This document shows positions 16,773-24,488 of a DNA stretch of 64,000 nucleotides, piece after piece (position 1 is the stretch's first letter; the number at the start of each line of letters is the position of its first letter). The translations under genes were made by a program, and so were the position numbers. Under the pieces are notes generated by a model. The model was not told the origin of the DNA. It made no database searches and was given only the letters and a program-made list of their open reading frames with translations. This DNA comes from Pseudomonas denitrificans (nom. rej.) (lineage in GTDB: Bacteria > Pseudomonadota > Gammaproteobacteria > Pseudomonadales > Pseudomonadaceae). The stretch lies in assembly GCF_008807415.1 (NCBI RefSeq), contig NZ_CP043626.1, positions 992,001-1,056,000 of the forward strand. Reading direction: 5' to 3'.

Positions 16773-17034
16773 TGTAGGAGCGGGCCATGCCCGCGATCCG
16801 TCGGCAGAGCCGGCGCCTGTCTCAGCTCCTCTGGTGCAGGTTTTGCTGCTTTGGCTTGGGTGTTCCTGCGCCGCTTTGGTGTGCGCTCAGACATGTAGGG
16901 CGCATAACCCGGAACGGGTTATCCGCCGATGTCATTGCGGCGGATAACGCTGGCGCGCTATGCGCCCTACGAACCGAGCCAACGTCAGGGGTGGGCGTGA
17001 GGGCTATTTGTAGGAGCAAGCTTGCTCGCGAACC
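16773..17034. repeat. Cluster of extragenic repeats of two families
   Basis: The 379-base gap between amidase terminator and AraC gene holds no gene but three repeats. At 16773-16799 and 17010-17034 are REP-like elements (TGTAGGAGC...GCGA). At 16895-16970 is a larger palindromic element that opens GTAGGGCGCATAAC, has central inverted GTTATCCGCC/GGCGGATAAC, and closes GCGCCCTAC. Related copies occur at 32.9, 33.7-33.8, 42.3, 47.4 and 50.0 kb. Confidence 0.75.
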
Positions 17035-17057
17035 GCACAGCACCCAATCTCCCGCAC

Positions 17058-18062
17058 CTACAAGGTTCGCTGTGCCTTAACGCAACCAAAGCGTGCTTCC
17101 TTCGACGGCGAGTAGCCATAGAACGACGTGTAGCACTTGCTGAAATGGCTGGGCGAGACGAAGCCGCAGGCCAGGCCGACCTCGTACATCGGCAGGCTTG
17201 AATGCTGCAGCAGGCGGCGGCTTTCGGTGATGCGCAGTTCCAGGTAATAGCGCACCGGCGTGGTCCCCAGTTGCTCCTGGAACAGTCGCTCGATCTGCCG
17301 CTTGGAACGCCCGACGTAGCTCGACAACTGGTCCTGGTTCAGCGGCTCTTCGATGTTCGCGCTCATCAGGTTGATCGCCTCGCGCAGCGGCTCGCTGAGC
17401 TTCTCGTGCAGCGCCGGGCGGGTGCGGCGGAAGCGTGATTCCTCGAAGGCGAGGATGTCGACGATGGCGTCCACCAGTTCGCGGCCGTGGCGGGCGTTGA
17501 TCCACTCCAGTACCAGGTTGAAGGCGCCCGTGGGGCTGGCGGCGGTGAGGCGGTCGCGGTCGGCCTGGTAGCTCTCGCTGGTGACTTCGCTGTGCCGGGC
17601 GATTTCCGCCAGCGCCGCGCGGTTCTCCGGGTGGACGGCGCACCGGTAGCCGTCGAGCAGGCCGGCCTGGCCGAGGAACCAGGCGCCGTTCCACAGGCCA
17701 GCGAGGGCGATGCCCTTGTCGGCGGCGGCCTGGAGCAGGCGGGTCAGCTCCGGGATGGCGCGCAGCGGAGTGCGCAACCCACCGCAGACCACCAGCAGGT
17801 CCAGCTCGGCGAGCTGCGTCGAGGTCAGCATGGCGCCGGGGCAGATCACCAGACCGAGGTCGCTGGTGACCGACTCTCCGTCGAGGCTGAAGGTCTCGGT
17901 AGCGAACGTCTGCGTGCGGATCAGGTTGGCGGTGACCAGCGTGTCCAGCGCCTGGGTGAAGGCGGGCAGGGAGAAGTGTTCGAGCAGCAGGAAGCCCACC
18001 CGCGCGAGGCGGCCGGGCTCCCTGGAATCACCGTCGAGGTAGCGCAGGTTGCGGCCCTGCAT
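17058..18062 (-). CDS. GlxA-family AraC transcriptional regulator
   Basis: 334 residues: an N-terminal DJ-1/PfpI-like domain (VGFLLLEHFSLPAF, LLVVCGGLRTP, GLWNGAWFLGQAGLLDG) and a C-terminal double HTH of AraC type (NQDQLSSYVGRSKRQIERLFQEQ..., YEVGLACGFVSPSHFSKCY). This architecture is shared with GbdR, CdhR and ArgR of Pseudomonas, activators for amino acid or quaternary amine catabolism. In the DJ-1 domain the position usually held by Cys is not a clear nucleophile. Start ATG 18062; a TTG 30 bases upstream is possible. It lies 63 bases downstream of the permease on the same strand and may control it. Confidence 0.87.
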   Translation of the reverse strand: MQGRNLRYLDGDSREPGRLARVGFLLLEHFSLPAFTQALDTLVTANLIRTQTFATETFSLDGESVTSDLGLVICPGAMLTSTQLAELDLLVVCGGLRTPLRAIPELTRLLQAAADKGIALAGLWNGAWFLGQAGLLDGYRCAVHPENRAALAEIARHSEVTSESYQADRDRLTAASPTGAFNLVLEWINARHGRELVDAIVDILAFEESRFRRTRPALHEKLSEPLREAINLMSANIEEPLNQDQLSSYVGRSKRQIERLFQEQLGTTPVRYYLELRITESRRLLQHSSLPMYEVGLACGFVSPSHFSKCYTSFYGYSPSKEARFGCVKAQRTL

Positions 18063-18125
18063 GGCCCCACTGAACTGGCGGCGTTCGACCAATCGGCACC
18101 TCGTCTGCGTGGGTTGGTGACCGGC

Positions 18126-19538
18126 TCAGCCGCGCACGGCGCGGCGGCCGAGGGCGGATTGGCCTGAGGGCGAAGTGCGCCGGCTGGTCTGGCTGAGCAG
18201 GATGATGATTACCGTCAGCGCCAGGGTCGAACTCACTTCGATGCGGTGCGTCGGCATGATGAACATCACCGCGAGGATGAAGCTGATGATCCCGATCACC
18301 AGCCAGGTCAGCCAGGGAAACAGCCACATGCGGAACACCAGCTCGTGGTTGCGCCGGCGCAGGATGCCGCGCATGCGCAGCTGCGACACGGCGATGGCGA
18401 GGTAGACGAGCAGGGCGATGGAGCCGGAGCTGGCCAGCAGGAACTCGAACAGCCGCCCTGGTGCGAAGAAATTGAGCAGGGTGGTGAACATGCCGATCAG
18501 CGTGCTGGCGATCACCGCCGCGCGCGGCACGCCGGCGGCGGAGGTGCGCTGGATGAAGGCCGGCGCATCGTGGCGCCGGCTCAGGGAATAGATCATCCGC
18601 GAGGCGATGTACACCGAGGAGTTCAGGCAGCTGGCCACGGCGACCAGCACCACCAGGTCCATCAGCAGTTGCGCGTTGGGGATGTGCAGCAGTTCCAGGG
18701 TGCGCTGGTAGGAGCCGATCTCCACCAGGCGCGGGTCGTTCCACGGCACCACCGAGATGATCACCAGGATCGACAGCAGGTAGAACACGCTGATGCGCCA
18801 GATCACCGAGCGCGTGGCCTTGGCGATGTTGCGGCTGGGGTCGCTGGATTCGGCGGCGGCGATGGTCACCGCCTCGGTGCCGATGAAGCTGAACAGGGTG
18901 GTGATCAGTGCGCTGAAGATGGCCGTCCAGCCGTTGGGCATGAAGCCGCCGTGCTCGCCCATCAGCTTGTGCAGGCCGCTGACCTCCCGCCCCGGCAGCA
19001 GGCCGAACAGCGCGGCCGCGCCCAGGCCGATGAAGGCGACGATGGCGACCACCTTGAGCATGGCGAACCAGAATTCGAACTCGCCGTACTTGGCGACGCT
19101 GAACAGGTTGGTGACGGTGAGCAGCAGCGTCATCGACAGGGCGAATACCCATGTCTCGACCTGCGGGAACCAGTTGTTGAGGATGACCCCGGCGGCGATG
19201 GCCTCGATGGGAATGACCAGCACCCAGAACCACCAGTACAGCCAGCCGATGGTGAAGCCGGCCCAGCGGCCGATGGCCTGGTCGGCATAGGCGGAGAAGG
19301 AGCCGGTGTCGGGGCTGGCCACGGCCATCTCGCCGAGCATGCGCATCACCAGCACCACCAGCAGCCCGGAGAGGGCATAGGCGACGATGGCAGCGGGGCC
19401 GGCGGCGGCAATCGCATGGCCGGAGCCGACGAACAAGCCTGCGCCGATGATTCCCGCGATGGAGAGCATGGTTACGTGGCGGGGCTTGAAGCCCTGCACC
19501 AGATCGCCATTGGCGCCTTTTGCACTGGGAGCACTCAT
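18126..19538 (-). CDS. APC-family amino acid permease (GabP-like)
   Basis: 470-residue inner-membrane permease with 12 hydrophobic segments. The start (KPRHVTMLSIAGIIGAGLFVGSG) is the AAT-family signature of the APC superfamily, and the size and C-terminus resemble GabP and related gamma-aminobutyrate/amino-acid:H+ symporters. AAAGG is about 7 bases before ATG 19538. The AraC gene follows on the same strand, suggesting an uptake-and-control pair. The substrate is inferred. Confidence 0.87.
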   Translation of the reverse strand: MSAPSAKGANGDLVQGFKPRHVTMLSIAGIIGAGLFVGSGHAIAAAGPAAIVAYALSGLLVVLVMRMLGEMAVASPDTGSFSAYADQAIGRWAGFTIGWLYWWFWVLVIPIEAIAAGVILNNWFPQVETWVFALSMTLLLTVTNLFSVAKYGEFEFWFAMLKVVAIVAFIGLGAAALFGLLPGREVSGLHKLMGEHGGFMPNGWTAIFSALITTLFSFIGTEAVTIAAAESSDPSRNIAKATRSVIWRISVFYLLSILVIISVVPWNDPRLVEIGSYQRTLELLHIPNAQLLMDLVVLVAVASCLNSSVYIASRMIYSLSRRHDAPAFIQRTSAAGVPRAAVIASTLIGMFTTLLNFFAPGRLFEFLLASSGSIALLVYLAIAVSQLRMRGILRRRNHELVFRMWLFPWLTWLVIGIISFILAVMFIMPTHRIEVSSTLALTVIIILLSQTSRRTSPSGQSALGRRAVRG

Positions 19539-19897
19539 CTGTCGGCCTTTTATTGAAATTGTTATGTAGGGCGCGGCGACGCGTGGCCGGGTGCGGCTTC
19601 CCCGCAACCGCTGGTGCGCTGGTAGAGGCCGGGGAATCCGCGTGGCGGCTATGCGCTTCACGCGGGGCTCAAGCTAAGGCACCGGATGGGTGGCGAGTTG
19701 CTCGAAATCGCCGTGGGCATGACCAAAAACGACATGGGCGGCGGCTGGCGTAGTGGCGATAGGCCGCTCTGGGACGGAGGTTCCATGCGTAGTGGACGGC
19801 TTTGCACGGCGGCCTGATCGGATCGGCGGTCATGCCCGCTTCGCCCGCCGGCATTCGGGTCTAGGCTGAGTACTTTCGTCTGCCCAGGTGACCTGCC
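19539..19897. other. Non-coding gap
   Basis: 359 bases between the divergent permease and GST genes. It begins with a degenerate piece of the GTAGGGCG repeat near 19565 and should contain the two outward promoters; I see no convincing ORF or strong palindrome. Confidence 0.5.
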
Positions 19898-20557
19898 ATG
19901 TCCCTCGTCCTGTTCGGCCATCCCTTTTCCTCCTACACACAGAAGGTCCTGATCGCCCTCTACGAGAACGCCACGCCCTTCGAGTTCCGCGGTCTCGGCC
20001 CGGATCAGCCGGAGAACGGCGCACACTGGCTGCGCCTGTGGCCGCTGGCGAAGTTCCCGGTGCTGCTGGACGGTGAGCACAGCGTCGCCGAGACCAGCAT
20101 CGTCATCGAGTACCTGCACCTCAAGCATCCCGGCCCGGTGCGCCTGCTGCCGGACGACCCGCTGAAGGCGCTGGACGTGCGCTTCCTCGACCGCTTCTTC
20201 GACTGGCATGTGATGACCCCGGTGCAGCACGCCGTTCTGGGCGCCATGAGCGGCGAAGCGGGCAAGCGCGCGGAAGGCCTGGCCCATGCGGTGAGCAAAC
20301 TGGAGCTGGCCTACGCCTGGCTGGAGGCGGAACTCGCCGGGCGTACCTGGGCGGCGGGGGACAGCTTCAGCCTCGCCGACTGCGCGGCCGCTCCGTCGCT
20401 GTTCTATGCGGACTGGACCCATCCCATCGGCGAGCAGTATCCGATGCTGCGCGCCTACCGCTCGCGCTTGCTGGCGCGCCCATCCTTCGCCCGCGCCGTG
20501 GAGGAGGCGCGGCCGCACCGGCCGCTGTTCCCGCTGGGGGCGCCGGATCGGGATTGA
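19898..20557 (+). CDS. Glutathione S-transferase family protein
   Basis: 219 residues. N-terminal thioredoxin-like domain (VLFGHPFSSYTQKVLIALYEN with Ser at the active-site turn, then cis-Pro in KFPVLLDG and AETSIVIEYL for glutathione), C-terminal all-helical domain with SLADCAAAPSLFYADW. Cytosolic, probably conjugating or isomerising an electrophile. Single gene; convergent to the aldehyde dehydrogenase. Confidence 0.88.
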   Translation: MSLVLFGHPFSSYTQKVLIALYENATPFEFRGLGPDQPENGAHWLRLWPLAKFPVLLDGEHSVAETSIVIEYLHLKHPGPVRLLPDDPLKALDVRFLDRFFDWHVMTPVQHAVLGAMSGEAGKRAEGLAHAVSKLELAYAWLEAELAGRTWAAGDSFSLADCAAAPSLFYADWTHPIGEQYPMLRAYRSRLLARPSFARAVEEARPHRPLFPLGAPDRD

Positions 20558-20564
20558 ACCGGGC

Positions 20565-20600
20565 AAAAAAATCCCCCGTGCGCTGCCGCGACCGGGGGAT
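20565..20600 (-). terminator. Rho-independent terminator of the aldehyde dehydrogenase
   Basis: ATCCCCCG ... CGGGGGAT inverted repeat; on the minus strand it is followed by a run of seven T (20565-20571 read in reverse). Confidence 0.8.
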
Positions 20601-20649
20601 GCAAGACCCGCGCAGGGGGACCGCGCGGGCGAGGTAGACCAGCGGAGAG

Positions 20650-22143
20650 TTACAGGCGGATCAGCACCGATTTCAGCTCGGTGTAGTGCTCGATGGCCGC
20701 GGCGCCCATCTCGCGGCCGACGCCGGACATCTTGAAGCCGCCGAAGGGCAGCGCCGGGTCCAGCGCGCTGTGGCAGTTGACCCACACCGAGCCGGACTTG
20801 ATGCGCGGCACCATGCGGTGCACCGCCGCCAGGTCGTTGGACCAGATGCTCGCGCCCAGGCCATAGGGGCTGTCGTTGGCCAGGCGCAGGGCGTCCTCGA
20901 TGTCGTCGAAGGGCATGGCGACCAGCACCGGACCGAAGATCTCCTCCTGCACCAGCGGGTTCTTCTGGTCGACGTCGACGATCACCGTGGGTTTGACGAA
21001 GTAGCCGGGGCCGAACTGCTCGCCGCCGCAGGCGATGGTGGCGCCTTTGCCTCGGCCCAGTTCGATGTAGTCGAACACGCGCTTCTGCTGCTTGGCAGAG
21101 ATCAGCGGGCCCATGTCGATGCTCGGGTCCAGGCCGTTGCCCAGCTTCATGCCGTTGGCGATGCCGGAGATGTCGGCGATCACGTTATCGAAGTGCTTGC
21201 GCTGCACATACAGGCGCGAGCCGGCGCAGCAGACCTGGCCCTGGTTGAAGAAGATCGCCTGGGCAGCGCCAGCGGCGGCGGTGGCGAGGTCGGCGTCGGC
21301 CATGACGATGGTCGGCGACTTGCCGCCCAGCTCCAGGGTCACGCGGGTCATGTTGTCCATGGCCGCCTTGCCGATTTCCTTGCCGACCGGGGTCGAGCCG
21401 GTGAAGGTCAGCTTGTCCACCAGCGGGTGGTGGGAGAGGGCGGCGCCCGCGGTGATGCCGGGGCCGGTGACGACGTTGAACACACCCGCCGGGTAGCCCG
21501 CTTCCAGGACAAGCTCGGCAAGTTTCAGCGCGGACAGCGGAGTCTCGTCGGCGGGCTTGAGCACCACGCTGCAACCGGTGGCCAGCGCCGGGCCGAGCTT
21601 CCAGCAGGCCAGCAGCAGGGGGAAGTTCCAGGCGACGATGGCGCCCACCACGCCGACGGCTTCGCGGCGGATATAGCCGTGGAATTCGCCGTCGGGCATC
21701 AGCGGCATGGACACGTCGACCGTGGTGCCTTCGATCTTGGTGGCGTAGCCGGCCATGTAGCGCAGGAAGTCGATGGCCAGTTGCACATCCATTACGCGGG
21801 CGACGGCGGCGCTCTTGCCGTTGTTCAGGCATTCCAGCTCGGCCAGCAGGTCGGCGTCGCGCTCCATCAGGTCGGCGAGCTTCCACAGCAGGTTCTGCCG
21901 TTCGCGCGGGCGGGTGCGGCTCCAGGCCGAGTCATCGAAGGCCTGGCGCGCGGCGCGCACGGCGCGGTCGACGTCGGCGGCGGTGCCGGCCGGCACCTGG
22001 CAGAGCACTTCGCCGGTAGCCGGGTTGCGCAGGTCCATCAGGGCGCCGTCGCTGGCGGAGGTCCAGTCGGCACCGATCAGCATCTTCGGAGCGCGCTGCA
22101 GGAAGGCGCGGGATTCGGGCTTGATGGGCAGGGAAGCGAGCAT
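20650..22143 (-). CDS. NAD-dependent aldehyde dehydrogenase (phenylacetaldehyde-type)
   Basis: 497-residue class-I-like aldehyde dehydrogenase. VAWNFPLLLACWK, ELGGKSP with the base Glu, and FFNQGQVCCAGSRLYV with the catalytic Cys are present. It is of the betaine/phenylacetaldehyde dehydrogenase size class. AGAGG is 8 bases before ATG 22143, and a consensus sigma-54 promoter lies 60-75 bases upstream. Because the neighbouring qhp genes make an amine dehydrogenase that releases aldehydes, the likely role is oxidation of those aldehydes to acids in the cytoplasm (compare PeaE in P. putida U). The substrate is inferred from context. Confidence 0.88.
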   Translation of the reverse strand: MLASLPIKPESRAFLQRAPKMLIGADWTSASDGALMDLRNPATGEVLCQVPAGTAADVDRAVRAARQAFDDSAWSRTRPRERQNLLWKLADLMERDADLLAELECLNNGKSAAVARVMDVQLAIDFLRYMAGYATKIEGTTVDVSMPLMPDGEFHGYIRREAVGVVGAIVAWNFPLLLACWKLGPALATGCSVVLKPADETPLSALKLAELVLEAGYPAGVFNVVTGPGITAGAALSHHPLVDKLTFTGSTPVGKEIGKAAMDNMTRVTLELGGKSPTIVMADADLATAAAGAAQAIFFNQGQVCCAGSRLYVQRKHFDNVIADISGIANGMKLGNGLDPSIDMGPLISAKQQKRVFDYIELGRGKGATIACGGEQFGPGYFVKPTVIVDVDQKNPLVQEEIFGPVLVAMPFDDIEDALRLANDSPYGLGASIWSNDLAAVHRMVPRIKSGSVWVNCHSALDPALPFGGFKMSGVGREMGAAAIEHYTELKSVLIRL

Positions 22144-22204
22144 TGCGGTGGCCTCTTGTTGTCTGTTCGTGCTCCCGGTCTGGGAGTCGCTGAGGCGGAG
22201 CATC

Positions 22205-22219
22205 GCAACGGCTGTGCCA
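22205..22219 (-). promoter_or_regulatory. Sigma-54 promoter of the aldehyde dehydrogenase gene
   Basis: Read on the minus strand: TGGCACAGCCGTTGC, an exact match to TGGCACR-N4-TTGC with GG and GC 10 bases apart. Just upstream, AT-rich DNA at 22237-22249 resembles an IHF site with one mismatch, and a GCGTCTCAG element lies about 100 bases upstream, overlapping the transporter 3' end. Confidence 0.8.
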
Positions 22220-22283
22220 AGGCTGGCCAGTTTTTATAAATTATTGAATTAAAAGGATTTAATTGTGGTTTTTGGTGAGCGGG

Positions 22284-22317
22284 AGAAAAGCCGCTGTCGC
22301 ATTGTGCGACAGCGGCT
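22284..22317 (-). terminator. Terminator of the MHS-family transporter gene
   Basis: Perfect 13-bp stem (22289-22301 with 22305-22317) and 3-base loop, followed on the minus strand by TTTTC. Its arms contain TGTCGCA/TGCGACA, so it may also be a binding site for the regulator of the downstream promoter. Confidence 0.7.
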
Positions 22318-22329
22318 GAGACGCAGGGC

Positions 22330-24006
22330 TCAGGTGTTGGTGATATCCCGGTCCTTGGTTTCCGGCAGGAAGAAGATGCCGAGGATGGCCGTCATCACGG
22401 CGATGACGATGGGGTACCAGAGGCCGTAGTAGATGTCCCCGGTGGCGGCCACCATGGCGAAGGCGACGGTGGGCAGGAAGCCGCCGAACCAGCCGTTGCC
22501 GATGTGGTAGGGCAGCGACATGGAGGTGTAGCGGATGCGCGTCGGGAACAGCTCCACCAGCCACGCGGCAATCGGCCCGTAGACCATGGTCACGTAGATC
22601 ACCAGGATGGTCAGCAGCACCAGCATCATCAGGTGGTTGATCTTCGCTGGGTCCGCTTTCTCCGGGTAGCCGGCTTCCTTCAGCGAGGCGGCGAGCTGCG
22701 CGGTGAAGACCTCTGACTGCACCTTGAACTCCGCCGCCGGCATGCCGGCCCCTTCGAAGCTGGCGATGACCTTGTCGCCGACGTGCACCTGGGCCAGTGC
22801 GCCGGTTTCCGCCTTGAGGTTCTCATAGGGGATGGCACGCTTGGCCAGCAGGCTCTTGGCCATGTCGCAGGAGCTGACGAATTTTGCCTTGCCCACCGGA
22901 TCGAACTGGAAGGAGCAGGCGTTCGGGTCGGCCACCACGGTGACCGGGTTCTTCTCCTGGGCGGCGAACACGTCCGGGTTACCGAACTGGGTCAGGCCGT
23001 GGAAGATCGGGAAGTAGGTCAGCGCGGCGAGGATACAGCCGGCCATGATGATCTTCTTGCGGCCGATGCGGTCGGACAGGCTGCCGAAGAACACGAAGAA
23101 TGGCGTGCCCAGCAGCAAGGAGCCGGCGATCAGCAGGTTGGCGGTCTGCGCGTCGATCTTCAGCGTCTGCAGCAGGAAGAACAGCGCGTAGAACTGCCCG
23201 GTGTACCAGACCACGGCCTGCCCGGCAGTGCCGCCGAGCAGCGACATGATCACCACCTTGAGGTTCTCCCAGCGGCCGAAGGATTCGGTCAGCGGCGCCT
23301 TGGATGCCTTGCCTTCCTCCTTCATCTTCAGGAACACCGGCGACTCGGAGAGCTGCAGGCGGATGTACACCGAGATGATCAGCAGCAGGATCGACAGCAG
23401 GAACGGAATCCGCCAGCCCCAGGCCTCGAACGCCTCGTTCCCCATCACGGTGCGGCAGGCCATGATCACCAGCAGCGAGAGGAACAGGCCCAGCGTCGCG
23501 GTGGTCTGGATCCACGAGGTGAAGAAGCCGCGCTTGCCCTTGGGCGCATGCTCGGCGACGTAGGTCGCCGCGCCGCCGTACTCGCCGCCCAGCGCCAGGC
23601 CCTGCAGCAGCCGAAGGGTGATGAGGATGATCGGCGCGGCCACGCCGATGGTGGCGTAGGCGGGCAGCAGGCCGACCACGGCGGTGGAGATGCCCATGAT
23701 GATGATGGTGATGAGGAAGGTGTGCTTGCGCCCGATCATGTCGCCCAGGCGACCGAACACGATGGCGCCGAAGGGCCGCACCGCGAAGCCGGCGGCGAAG
23801 GCCAGCAGGGCGAAGATGAAGGCGGTGGTTTCATTGACCCCGGCGAAGAAGTGCTTGGCGATGATCGCCGCCAGGGAGCCGTAGAGGTAGAAGTCGTACC
23901 ACTCGAACACCGTACCCAGGGAGGAGGCAAAGATGACCTTGCGCTCCTCCTTGGTGATTCCGCTGTGAGGAGCGTTGCCCGCGGCCGGGCTGTATGTCTG
24001 CGCCAT
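22330..24006 (-). CDS. MFS transporter, metabolite:H+ symporter (MHS) family
   Basis: 558-residue inner-membrane transporter. It has the MHS hallmarks: SSLGTVFEWYDFYLYGSLA at TM1, GRLGDMIGRKHTF in the loop 2-3 motif, and LALGGEYGGAATYVAEHAP. It is about 120 residues longer than ordinary MHS proteins because of a hydrophilic insert around residues 350-465, between later membrane segments, that contains two Cys and is probably extracytoplasmic. It sits between the aldehyde dehydrogenase and the ccmF-qhp genes, so uptake of an amine or its acid product is the likely role. ATG 24006. Confidence 0.87.
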   Translation of the reverse strand: MAQTYSPAAGNAPHSGITKEERKVIFASSLGTVFEWYDFYLYGSLAAIIAKHFFAGVNETTAFIFALLAFAAGFAVRPFGAIVFGRLGDMIGRKHTFLITIIIMGISTAVVGLLPAYATIGVAAPIILITLRLLQGLALGGEYGGAATYVAEHAPKGKRGFFTSWIQTTATLGLFLSLLVIMACRTVMGNEAFEAWGWRIPFLLSILLLIISVYIRLQLSESPVFLKMKEEGKASKAPLTESFGRWENLKVVIMSLLGGTAGQAVVWYTGQFYALFFLLQTLKIDAQTANLLIAGSLLLGTPFFVFFGSLSDRIGRKKIIMAGCILAALTYFPIFHGLTQFGNPDVFAAQEKNPVTVVADPNACSFQFDPVGKAKFVSSCDMAKSLLAKRAIPYENLKAETGALAQVHVGDKVIASFEGAGMPAAEFKVQSEVFTAQLAASLKEAGYPEKADPAKINHLMMLVLLTILVIYVTMVYGPIAAWLVELFPTRIRYTSMSLPYHIGNGWFGGFLPTVAFAMVAATGDIYYGLWYPIVIAVMTAILGIFFLPETKDRDITNT

Positions 24007-24488
24007 GTTCGTCTCCGTCTTGTTGTTGTTTTGGGCCGGAGTCCCTCGATTTTCCGTTACCGCACTCGAGCCCAGGGCTGATGACAGGTCGTACGGATTG
24101 CGCGATGCGTGAAGTCAGGTGGCCCTGCGGCTGGCCGCGAGGTCATCTGAAAGCATAATCGTTCTCACGCGTCTGGCCACCCGCGCCACCCGGCAAAGTC
24201 CCGGCTGGCGCGGATCGGCACCTGTTCTGGACAGGCCGGATGACGCGAGGCGTCTGGCTGGCGCCTCGATGACGGGCACTTCCCTGCGGGAAAGACGTGC
24301 AATTAGACCATCGTCTATAACGGTCAGGGCTGTCTCAGACTGCTACAGCTGTCGCGATCTGCCACGCGCAGAGGGGCTTGGAGCGCGCGCAGGCTACTGT
24401 TTCGCAAGGACTTTTCCGGCTGGCACGCAACGTGATGCGCTCCGGGTTTCGCCCGGCGCCACGTCGGCGTTGCACAAGGAGGCCTGGC
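24007..24488. promoter_or_regulatory. Divergent regulatory region with sigma-54-like promoter
   Basis: 482 bases without a convincing ORF between the transporter and the ccmF-like gene. At 24330-24348 lies CTGTCTCAGACTGCTACAG, the same element found upstream of qhpA. At 24421-24436 TGGCACGCAACGTGAT resembles a sigma-54 promoter and matches the qhpA promoter at 12 of 16 positions, but has GA instead of GC at -12. Confidence 0.55.

Noticed and set aside
22284..22317. The TGTCGCA/TGCGACA hairpin as only an enhancer site
   Set aside because: Its perfect stem, 3-base loop and following T-run right after the transporter stop make termination the main role; dual use is noted only as a possibility.
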